This document shows, piece by piece, positions 12,401-24,400 of a stretch of 64,000 nt of DNA. The stretch covers positions 171,020,332 to 171,084,331 of the forward strand of contig CM056998.1 in the NCBI GenBank assembly GCA_029891345.1, read 5' to 3'. This stretch comes from Dryococelus australis (Eukaryota > Arthropoda > Insecta > Phasmatodea > Phasmatidae). A program made the translations under genes and the position numbers. The notes under the pieces are model-generated. The model saw nothing but the letters and a program-made list of their open reading frames with translations, did no database searches and was not told where the DNA came from. Within the stretch, counting starts at the first letter, position 1; each line of letters opens with the position of its first letter.

Positions 12401-15400
12401 TGAAGCATGTTGGCTGTGGGGTGTGGGGTTAAGGTGTGATTTGAGGGGCGGTGAACTCATTGTTCAGGAAATTTGGAAGGATTGAGTTACCCAACTAGGC
12501 CCCAGGCATGGCCGGTTAGCACTGTCGAAGTTGCTGGAGCAGTATACTCTGGATATTCTCAGGGTGCTGCGGCTCGTTTGCCCGGACATAAATTTTCCCT
12601 TGTTGCATGCTGCCCATCGCCTTAAGTACTTACTCTGCTTTCCCAATAGTGGGTTTATTTAAGGCTGACCCACACGCCTGAAACTGGTTTACTGAGATGA
12701 TTTATTCATTACTGTACTGAATTGCAAAGGTAGGATTGTGTTAGCGGGCTATGAGGGACCCGTGCCCCCAAACGCCTTAAGGCACTGCTCATAAATAAAC
12801 ACACATTGTTGCAAACATCCATGCAAAAACATATTACACTCCACTCTAGGTGGAAACATGACACTCTTGCTGACTTAGACCGTCAGTCAAGCGATACAGA
12901 AAAATGGCCTGAAGCCAACGAAAATGTACTTGCACACGTTAAGCTTCCCCAGGAGATGCAAGCACTGGTGAAGGAGCACCGGTGTCTCCAGGCGGCTAGA
13001 TAAACAAGGTTCCGATAGTTAAAAAGCTATTGATACTCTAATGGCTGATAATGCAAAGTCTGTATGTCACCTGGAGCACGATTTACCGACACAAACCGGC
13101 CGCTTTGAGTTCTCAACTGCAACTAGATCCTTGGTGGTTCGCATGTCGATGCGTTGGTGGGACACGGCACACTGAGAACTACTCTCTGCTCAAACTTGCT
13201 TTATTAAACTGAAACATTTAACTCTTGCTAAAACACATGACACAAAATACTCTGCAATTTTTAATAGCACAAAAATAAAACCCTTGTAATAAAGTGACAG
13301 TGAAATGTGGGTGATTAGATTAAATGATATATTTGCACTTTAAACACAACAAAACATCGCATGATGCTGTATGGTTGCATGATTGAGGATGTAAGGTGTT
13401 TTGGGGGGAGGGGATGAGGTTAGAGGTTAAGGAATTTCTGGTGATGCAAGAACTACCCGAAAGGTGCCAGGGGTCGCTGGTGGTGGCGCCAATGATGGTG
13501 AAGCTGGATACGCGTGGTGTCCTCAGTGTGCTGCGAGCCATAATACCCGTACGTAGATTTTCTTTCGGTGTATTTGGCCCATTTACTGAATAAATTACTG
13601 CGTTTTCTAGATGGTAGGCTCATGAAGGCTGACTTACATACCTTAAATTATATTACCCAAAAAATAACACACACAACTGGTTGAATAAAGCTGACAAACT
13701 ATTTGGCGAACTTTTAAGGGTACCATTCCCTGACATTCCCTAAGGCACTACACTGAAATAATAAACACAGATACTAAACACACTTATTTTTCCATGTTAT
13801 ATTGAATTAACTCTTCTATGTGGAAAAACTCTACCAGGCTAAGCCCGCTAGTTAGGCTACACTGATAAAAGGGTACGAAGTCGACATTATGTATTAACTG
13901 TGCAAGTTACGCTTCCCCAGGCGATTTAAGTCTTGTGGAAGGAGGGCTGGTGTCTCCGGTGGCTAAAAGAAAACGAACAGTTCCTGTAAACTGAAAGAAA
14001 ACTATTGGTATACTACATGGTTGGTCACAAACTTTGAATGCCACCGGAGCATGACGCGACGCGATCGAGCACTCTGGAGTCCAATATGCTACTGAATTCC
14101 TCCGCATGCCGCTCGCTGCTGGTTTGGCAGGCAGTGCGGCATCTGGAGAACTATGTTTGGCACATAACTTGCTTAAACTCAAAACCATACTCAACGCTTT
14201 CAATTAAACACTTAATAAATTACTCTGCAATTAGGACACAATAAATACAAACCCGTACAATTGTAAATGGAATTGAATGTGCATAAACAAATGGAATGAT
14301 CATAGCACTTGCATGGATATAATTATTAAAACATAAATGGCACTTATAATGAGAGGCTAGGGGAATCTCTGATAGTTTCCATGCTCAATGGGTCATTATT
14401 TTACCTTTTAGGCCCTTTTAGAGCACCCTGTCTTAAACACACTTGTACTCAACACTCACCACACTCGTTGCACTTATTGCACCAGCGGCACTGCAGGACA
14501 AATGTTGTAGACTGTACATGCCTGTTACTGAGATACATGGTGTGCGGCCGGGCAAATGGTCTGGGGGTCAAGGACATGAGCACATGTAAAATCCTTTTTT
14601 TCCACTCTGGAAACCGTTTGCTAGCCATATGCCATTAGGCATAGCAGAGGCACTCCTTCCTTTCCTGCTGCCGTGGTCGCAGGGCATACACTATTTGTCC
14701 CACTTGCAGTCTGGTGGCGGCCGTGTGGTGGTTGGCAGCCACTTTGTAGTGTAGTTTTTTCTTGTGTAGGCGTAACTCACGATGTTGTTGTTGACAGCAC
14801 TCGTGTCGAGCATCGCTGCTGGCTGTGTCGCTGCTCCCCCCCCCCCCCCCAAACGCTCCCCCCCCCCCCCCCCCCGTGGGCAGTTGGACTCTCCCGGCAG
14901 GTTCAGATTGTGTCCCAACAGCACGTCGGTTGGTGTTTTGCCGGTGTCTGCATTGATGTGCCGACAGAGGGTACAGAGGGTGGCGGGCAGGTGCTCAGTC
15001 CACATGGTGTGCTGATCGCCCACACAGAGCCACAGCTGTACCTTCAATTCTTGATTTTATCGCTCTGTTGGGTTTGTGCATGGATGGTATACCACCATCA
15101 TAAGGTGTCTCACACCCCACCGGGTACACAGCTCTCGCCATTTTTCCCCATAAACTGAGTCCTGTTATCTGTTAACAGGTTTATCGGGTACCCCACCTAG
15201 GGAAAAAGTCATTTTATAACACTCGCACTTTGTTGACCATGCGTGCACTTCTAGCCGGATATGCCTCCACCCATTTCGAAAAATTGTCTCTGACGACTAT
15301 GATGAAGCGTTTCCCCCCTGCTGATCTGAGATAGGGTAACATAAGGTCCAGGCAAACTGTTTCAAAGGGTTTTCGTGTTGGCATGGCTGCTATTGCTGTG

Positions 15401-18400
15401 TTCTGTCCGCTCGCCTTGCTTTGAACTGTTGGCACTTCTGCTGTGCACATACACTAGTACCTTCTCTCGTGCACACTGAGGAACAAATAACCTCCATTAT
15501 TGTTGGCCATTCGGAGAACACATTTCAAGGCGGCCGTCAATCACTGACCGTCTGTTGCGTGCATGAGCCCTTTTTCGCCTGGGTGAGTGCACACCCTAGC
15601 TGGACCTGTTTTTTCCTGTGGTATAGTTTGTTTACCAAAATGTCCTTTTTACAATGTCTAGCTGTTGCACACTCACCTCATGCATTGGCTCCTGCTGTAC
15701 TGACATTTTCGCCTCTTCCAATTACATGTCATATTGCACCAAAATGTCAGTGTTGGGTGACTTCGACAGTGTGTCTGCTAATTGATTCTCATTGTCAGGG
15801 ATGTGTTCAACAATAAAATTTTACTTTTGCATGAGTAAAGCCTGCCTGGTCAGTTTGTTTCTCGCCCGGCGCATGTTATGTAGCCACACTAGATATCGTG
15901 TATCTGTCGGCAGTGTGAATCCTGATACTCGAGATATGCCTTATATTTCTTAACAGCCCAGATGACGGGCAAGCACTCTAGCTCATTTACGTCATATCTG
16001 CATTCCGTCTGGCCGAGTTTAGCACTGGCGAAATTAATGACGTTGCAGTCCCCATCGTCGTCGCACTGATACAACACGGCTCGAGACCGCACTAGCTGGC
16101 ATCGGTCTGCAGGTACAAATTTCAACTGGGGTCGTACATCGCCAAGGTCGGGCACGACCTGAACTGCTGTTTAATTTTTGCGAAAACCTCGTCAGTGGAG
16201 CTGTCCCATTGTAATCGCCGTTGCGGTGACAACGAGGCCGTCAGCGGTGAAGTGATGACAGAACAGTTTTCAATGTGCTCCCGGAGCCAGTTTATTAGCC
16301 AAAAATTTTTCTAAGCTGCTTTCGCGTGCATGGTGGTGGGATTCGTCAATCAACTTGAGCTGTTCTGGATTCAGCCTTTTGCTGTCGTCGTCGCCGATGT
16401 GGCCTAGGAAGTTCAAACTAGTCTTTCCTATGTGACATTTGGCTGTTGCACAGGTTAGGCTGTTGATAGCTAACCTCTCCAATACTACTGACAGATAGTA
16501 TAGATGTTTCTCCCAGCTCGACGACCAGTCTACCACATCGTCCAGGTAGGCGAGTTTGAATTCACCGAGGAGGCCGTACAACACTCTGACCATCATCGCC
16601 TGGAAGGGAGCAGGTGTGCACTTTAGCCCAAAGGGCATTGCGCAGAATTGAGAGTGTCTCCCATCAGGGGCTGGGAAACCGGTCTTTCCCTGGTCCTCTA
16701 GCTTAACAGACACTTGCCAGTATCCACTTTTTTAATCTAGCGAAGTCATGACTTTGGCCTGGCTGAGAGAGCTAAGCGAATCATTCACGCTGTGGTACGG
16801 CGGTAGTGCACTTTGCGTCACCGGGTTGGTTGGTCTGAAATCTACACAAAATCTCCAGGTACCATCTTTTTTGGTGCGAGCATAATTGCCGAGTTAAACT
16901 GGCTGTTCGTGGGTTCTAATACACAGTAATTGCCCATTTTGCAAACAATGTATGGCCCATTGATGATTTACAGTCGTATGCCAAGCCGGCAAACAGTTGG
17001 CCAACAGCTGAAATGCACCCAGCACTACTGCTTGTCTTGAAGTGGCACCTCTAACAAGCCATACTTTACCCATAACTAGCCCAGGTGTGGTGAATACAAA
17101 TGCCCCAAGTATGGCACATATACTTACAACAGCCTTGGCCCATTGAAGCAACATTTCACAGCCATCAGATGGCCTACTGATGGCTAGCCATTCTTTCTTC
17201 ATATGTCTAAAACTATTTCTTAAAAATTATATTTTTTACCCCAATATCATTTTTTCTTTGTTTTTAATTTCCTTTGCTTCATTATTAAACACAGTATATG
17301 ATATAAAAACCTTATGATTACCAGGGGAGGAGAGGGGGTGCCAACCTACACCCCTTGCATTCACAGCCCAAGCATACTAACCATCACACCACCGTGTATT
17401 CCTATGTTTGATTGAACTAATTTAGAATATATTGGAACTTGAATTATTAACAAACACTAAAATATAATATAAATTACACCACTTGTTCCATAGCCTTAAA
17501 ATTTATTTATGCGAACCAATCAGTTTTTAAAAAGATGCAGATAAACAAGAAAATATTACTGTCATTGAGATAAATATTCCTATATGAATCATGATATTAA
17601 CCAAAAAACTTGCTTTAATGTAATCTCTCGCAGTATGTATGCCACCTGGATGCTATTCATCTGTTTTGAAATGCAGTCGCCAGTTATGAATATTCTAGTG
17701 ATGTGAAACAACAAAAGGCCTTCAATGTTAATTTTCTAATGGTGGTTATATATTGTTAACTTCTCATTTTAATTATATGCAGTCATACATATAAAACATT
17801 ACATATCAAAAATTATTCAATACCAGTCACGAAGTTATGCCTAATACTGTAGGCTATTTATAGCATTTTGCCATATATATATCACTATATATTTACAAAT
17901 AATCTACTTATTGTATCATATGATCTATAATTATATTAGGCACATGGGTGTATGTGTGTAGTTTGAAGAAGCTATCTGCTAAGAGTTGGAGACATAGAAA
18001 TACCCATAGTAAGCCAAATTGAACCAGTAATGGTCCATCGATGCATCACTTCGCAGCCATCAAATGGCCCATAGATGGCTAGTCACAATGTTATCAGCAA
18101 TAAGTATAGGTTATGTGCAGCCATCGCTGGAATTGAGTTAGTAAGCCATTTATGGACCATTAATAGGTCACCTACTCTCAACCATCAGTTTCATTTACAT
18201 CAACATTCCATCAGTGGGCCATAAATGGCATGCCAAGTGTCTTGGTGCCAGCAGTTAACTATAGCAGGGCCAGCTGTGTAGACCCATAAGTTTTCTGGGC
18301 CAGCAGTAATTCAGCAATGCCATCAGTAAAACCACAGTCTGTTGACTGTCTCTTAAGTGTGTGAAACACTATAGTGAAGTGCCATCAATTGCCCAAAAAT

Positions 18401-21400
18401 GGATAAGATATGTGCTGCCAGTGCTTGAATACAGTTGACAAGCCATTTGTGGATCATTAGCAGTATATCCACACTGAGCCATCAGTTTCATTTCCATCAA
18501 CATCCCAATAACGTGCCGTTGATGACATGCCAAGTGTCCTGTTGCCAGCAGTCAACCATAACAGGACCATTAGCGTAAACCCATAAGTATTCTGTGCCAG
18601 CAGTAAAACCACAGTCGACCGACTGTGGCTTGCTGCATGGATAAGCATTTCTTAGACTTGCTGCCGGATAACGTGCGCTTGATGAGGCAGATAAATATGT
18701 GGTGGCGTGTAGATAGGCCCCTCTTTCACTAATGGGATCTCGTGCTCAGAGACTGTTGGGCGGCGCAAGGCATCATACGTAGCCAAAATGTCCCTACATT
18801 AATTTAAAAGTCGCTGAAAAGCTGCCTGATGTTCAGGCGGTACATTATTATCGATCTCCCCTTGTGACACTGTGGGTAGATATCAGCTGGGTACTGGTCT
18901 AGATTATGAACAGTGCACCACTCTTTCTTGCCAAAATGAATGTGGCATGCCATGGGTTCTACAATTGTGTTTTGCTTTGTTAACCATGGCACTTCAAGAA
19001 TTGCATCCTCTCTTATCTCCGGTGTGTGACGCATACCAGGGTGGTCACAGGGTGTCGGGGTAGGTGTAAATGTCCGGAGGGCACCAGCTATCCGACAGAG
19101 GGTATCCACTCCGGTTAAATAATGCAAAGCAGGTGGAAGTATGGATAAATGATTGGCTTGCTAGATTTAGCAAGGAACTAGTGAAGGATGAGGGAGGTAA
19201 GGAAGAGGATTTTAAGGGCCAGGTAACAAGATTTAAAGGGAGAGCGAAGACAAAGGGTGGTGAGAAGAAAGCTAGGACATTTAGAGAAGCACAGAGATTG
19301 TTTGTTAGGTCCTCCAGATTACTGCTTGAGAAAATTCTTAATGATAGTTTGGGAGAAGAAAGGAAAGAAGTAGGCATTAGTAAAGAAGAGGTCAGAAAAT
19401 GTTATAGTGGTATTTGGGGAACGAAAGTGCAAGTTAAGAAAAAGGAGTTAAGTAAAAAAGGTAGAGAATGTGACCTGATGGAGGTATCACTGATAACGAT
19501 TGACGAAGTAGTTAAGAGGAGGTATAAAATGAATCCAAGAGGGGTACCAGGGCCGGATGTCGTTAGAAGAACGCATTTGTTCAAACCAGGCATAATAGGG
19601 GTGGCAGTTATTTTGTTTAATATTATTTTTAAGTATCAGATCTTCCCGAAGTCATGGGAATGTGATAGAACAGTGTTAATACTGAAGAGAAAAGGTGAGT
19701 GCAGCAATATTGAGGATTTTAGGTCAATAACTATTGGAAGCATGCTGAATAGACTGTACAGGAGGATTGACAAGGGAATTCAATTAAGTGATAGACAAAA
19801 CGGAATTAAGAACGAAGTAGGGTGTTTTAACAATGTTATCAAATTGCAGCAGTTAATTAAGATAAATAGTATGATGCGGGGAAGGGATATTTACTCAGCT
19901 GGATATTAGGAAAGCTTTTGAACTGTGCATCATGAAATTATAATAAAGAGGTTGGTTCAATATGGTGTCCCAGAGGTATTGATCAGGTCCATCCAAGGTA
20001 TGTATGAGGGAATTTTTACTGAGATAGAGATCTTTGGAGAGAAGGTTACGATTGATATCAGAAGGGGAGTTAAACATGGTGACTTTGTCTCCCCTTTTAT
20101 TTGATTTGGCCATTAATCCATTGCTGAAAGAATTAGAAGAATGTAAAGGAATGGCAATAGGTGGTGATCATGTTTCGGTTTTGACCTTTGCGGTTGATTT
20201 GGTATTGGTAGCAGACAAGGTCAGTGTAATGTATTAGAATGTTTAAGGAAAGTACAGCAGTTTCTGTCTGACCTCAGGATGGAGTTGTCTGCTCATAAAT
20301 GTAATGCCAGCCATTTAGTTGTAAACGATAAGACGTGGACATTTTACCGAATAAATTTAGCCAAGGTGAATCTCGCTTGATGACAAAAAAAGGTGGAGAG
20401 TATTTGAACCACTTACTGCAGAAAGGTAACCAGTCCGCTTTTCCTAATTTTACAGTAGAGACAAAAACTGCATAAAACTTGTTTAAAGCTATTTCTTTCC
20501 ATACACCAATTTTTCTTTGTTAAATATAAGTATACTTGTTTAATTTATACAATTAAAAGTTTTTTATGATGCATGGGGAAAAGGTATAAAATTTTTTTTC
20601 TGTTCTGGACATGTTTCGTTTCTGCAGTAAATTGGGTTTTCAAATTAATTGTTGTGGTTAATTAATTAAAAAATAATAATGTTACATATAAACATATTTT
20701 AATCTAATACACATTTTTTGTTGCATATGTCTAAATAATATTTGACATTTAGGAATTTTGAATTACTCAGGTATCTTCATGTTTATCACAAGATGCCATT
20801 GTTACAGGCCATGATGTGATTCGATTCCAAAACTGCAGCTTGTCCTGAGGGATATAGACCAAAGTTTTCCTGATGCCACGTACTTTTCTGTTGTTTATAT
20901 GGAGTACAGATGTGTAGGCTTTCTTTGGAGGGAGTTCCAAGGGTTGTACAGCATTTCTCAGCCTAAAAATGTTCATCGTCAAGCCAGTAATGTTCATGTT
21001 GCACGTAACACTATGCGGAGTTTCCGCTGAAAAGATCATCTTACAGTATTTTTAAATTGTGAAGGATATTTTTAGTGTCTAGGAACAGCTTTACCATACG
21101 AATCATTTCTCAGGTAGGTTCATTTGTAGAATTGGGTCACCAGGAACTGTAGTCGATGAAATAATCCACCTTCATTTTAACAATGGAAAATTTGTTAGAA
21201 TTTTTTGAGAAACGTTTTATGAGTCCAGCAACTTCATACACTGTATAGTACCTTTCATCCTTCCTCAACTTCTTCCTAATTATCCCGAAATCCATATCAT
21301 TCGGTAATAACGAGTAACCTCTAATGGGGAAAGTAACTTTAATGTCATTGAATAATTTGTTCTCACACAGTCCTGTCATCATCCTAACCAGAGTATTGTT

Positions 21401-24400
21401 TTTGTTTTGGCCCACACAGTTGTCCCCAAAAAGGTATAAAGTTTTTACATCCTTGCCGATTTTATTTTCGATGTACCAATTCAGCATCGCACTCACTTCC
21501 CGCGAAGCTAGGTTATGCACACCGAAAACATTCACAGTAAGTTGCCAAAAATAGTAAGTAGGTGTCCTGAACCGGAATGCAAGGTAGGGAGACGTTGGCC
21601 ATGAAATCAGTACAGATCCCAACAATTTTTGTAAGCTCCTTCACACATTTGGCGGTGATTTCTAAGTGTGATGTAAAATTTTCTCGCTCTGTGTTTATGC
21701 ACAAGAAGTTCGACGACAGCCACTCGCATCGCATTCTCATTGAGGAAGGGGCGTTTAATTTTTACATTGAGCTCCTCTCATGTTACATAGGCGTCCTTCA
21801 CAGGTTGGCCAAAACCAAGTGAATAATTTTCATTGAAATACTGCCAGAAAAATGTGTACGAAAGCCTCTTCTCACTTCCTAGGGTTGTGATAAGAAAATC
21901 ATGTTCTTTTTTCCTAACCATTTTATGTGGTTAGCAGTTAAATTACAACACAAATCACAGTAACATTAGAGCAAAACACTGCAGCGAAATACAACACAGA
22001 GCGGTTGAGCTCAACTGTGAAACAAGAGACCGTAGTGCCATCAACATATTGTTTACTGCAGGAATGGATCTTGTCCTGGACTAGTTTCCAATCTGCAATA
22101 CACGGGCAATTGAAGGCATTGCAAGGCCTCAGCTATCGTCCGGACACATTTCCTCCCTGTGGTAAATGATCCGTTGACCCACTCAAAAACTGTAATCATC
22201 CAAAAAAGGAAATGTGTAAATGTTGGACTAGGTGCCTTTCTGCAATAAGTGGGTTCATTTAGAGTATTTAGGGATTGCACACAGATTTTATGGGGGTAGA
22301 GACCATAAAGCCCCACTGAAGCCTTTTCAGAAGTTGGAACTGGTGCAAGTTAACTGGATGCCCAGATTTATTTACTCCGTATCTTACAAGGAATCAGTTA
22401 AAAGGTCTTAGATGAAGTCGACGGTGTTGTTAAGAGGGGAGTGAAGCAAATTTTGAAGATACCAATACAGACATCTGATGTTTTCTACATTATACTCACT
22501 AGTCTTGTGCATATGGTGCACTGCAATGGTTGCACGTATTGCACTAACTGCACTGCGCTATACTCCTCTACTCTGGGTCGAGTCCAGATGCCTGCTGCAG
22601 TGCTGTTAGGCACACTGGCGGCAAATGGTCTGAAGGGCCAGAAAGCTGTCATGTGTCACATGATCCCAAAAACATGATCCGTAATAAAATCAAAATCAAG
22701 TGACTCTGGATTTGTTTGCAGGTGAGGTTGGCTGCCCCACAGCTGGGTACCAAGGATGTGTACCGCCTTCCAGTCGGCATTCGCACCCTCGAGTGGAACA
22801 ACACTGCCGTCACAATCAACCAGAGGCCGCTTTACATACGTGGCTTTGGCAAGCACGAGGATGCAGATGTGAGTGTATTTTCGACAACATACCTGAATAC
22901 TACCACAGCTTCTGGCTGCATTGCCCATAATGAGAAAAACTAGTTGTGAAAACCAAATATTTTCCCATGAGTGTTAACACTTGATCAGTAAACAGTTGTA
23001 TATGAATATGTAAACAAATTGCTTTTTCTTACTTATATTTTTTAATGAACCTGCAATATGTTTTGCACTATGGTAAATAAAGAAATGTATGTTGTCCTCT
23101 CTATATAGCTGCACTGGCAGCTATGGAAAAACAGGGTAGGTAAGCAATTGATTAAGACTCCCTCCTAATTAAGTTAAGCCATATTTAGTTTTTCTATACT
23201 TACATAAGACCAAAAATTCAACTTAAGTTTAATTTCTCAAGAGCAACTCACTTTCTTGAAGTGAATAGTCCAATTCTCATGCTCAAGATGGGACTTTGAA
23301 CACATGACCGTCATTTTTACAGGCAGATGCACAGTGCCCACACCACCAAGGATGTAATCACTTGTTTGATTGTAAGTCTAATAAACACTGTAAAAAACAA
23401 CTTTGTTGGGTGATCTGTGAATCGCCAATGGTTCCCATGGGCTGTATTCTGCTCTTACAGATAAGGGGCAAAGGACTTGACTTGCCAATGATTGTGAAGG
23501 ACTACAACATTATCAAGTGGATAGGAGCTAACGCGTTTAGGACATCGCACTACCCGTATTCTGAGGAGATGATGCAGTTGGCAGACCGGAATGGCATCAT
23601 GGTCATCGATGAATGTCCCAGTGTGGACACTGCGTAAGTGCTAACCTCTGCTCTTTAGATCACAGTTGGATGCAGCTTGTTTACTGGAATAGAACTGTGT
23701 GCTGCCACTGGTAGATTTTGACTTGCATATTACCTGCCCAACCAGCAGTGAATAAAAGGTATAACAAATAAAACATGTATCACTAAAAAATGCTGTTTCC
23801 TAATGACTGACATGTAATGTTGAGAAGTTAAAAAATAAAAAGTAGAGTTCCATTTTCTCTCTCTAACTGTTTGTTCATAAACATTTCAGTTTATAGGTTG
23901 TTTAGGGCTGAGAACTTTTGAAAATCCTGCTTGTAATCGATTTTCTAGCACATCTTGTATTCTTACAATATCTGTAAAAATAACACTGTCATTAGATTCT
24001 GTGGCATTATTTGTGCACTGACCCAGTTAAACTGTTTAATTTTTAGGAACATTAGTATGGTAGTAATGCCAGCTCTTTATTAAAATTAAATCGGTACATC
24101 ATTACTATATTTACTTGACTGCAAGTAATTTTAGTGTTCACTGAAAGCTTGCCGGCAGAAAGTGTCTCCACAAAGGATAGCTGATAAACCTTTAAATTAT
24201 TGCAGTGATAGTAATTCAACTAATTGCCAATGACATATTCCCTCTCTTTTGTGGTGACAATTGTAAATTAAAGTTAAGGTTGCGAGTAAGCTGCTAGGCT
24301 ACCAAAAACAAATAAAAGGACGGGAATTCAAGTACACACAGTGTAGTACTTGTCGACAGACATACAGAAAGAAGGATGACACATTTTTCACAAAGTTGCG

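Larger units (their letters stand above)
16930..18645. mobile_element. Unclassified repeat-structured insertion inside gypsy RT
   Basis: The sequence interrupts a gypsy RT between EML (right, near 18645) and VLEPT (left, near 16925). It contains a direct repeat of about 297 bp (18118-18345 and 18415-18620). It also has short imperfect palindromes of the form AGCCATC(A/C)...GATGGCT at 17158-17184 and 18053-18080, and many copies of GGCCAT/ATGGCC-type words. The middle (17210-17990) is plain AT-rich DNA. No coding domain, LTR, terminal inverted repeat or target duplication could be fixed. It is probably a non-autonomous element or satellite-like insertion. Confidence 0.6.
12370..19105 (-). mobile_element. 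Ty3/gypsy family A element with tandem 3' LTRs and a nested insertion
   Basis: Minus strand, right to left. The protease end is at about 19100-18870 ([18 protein letters not shown]). The RT lead-in is near 18690 (RQQV.EML). A foreign insertion lies at about 16930-18645. RT resumes at 16925 with [12 protein letters not shown] and [10 protein letters not shown] and runs to 16270. RNase H is at 16155-15889 and integrase at 15450-15214. The integrase tail is at 15047-14691 ([18 protein letters not shown]). The LTR pair is at 14300-12370. Stops and frameshifts occur throughout. Gag is missing: the right end is cut by an R2-like fragment at about 19105. Confidence 0.8.

Noticed and set aside
14782..15015. 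Proline-rich plus-strand protein
   Set aside because: Produced by poly-C tracts on the antisense strand of a gypsy integrase.
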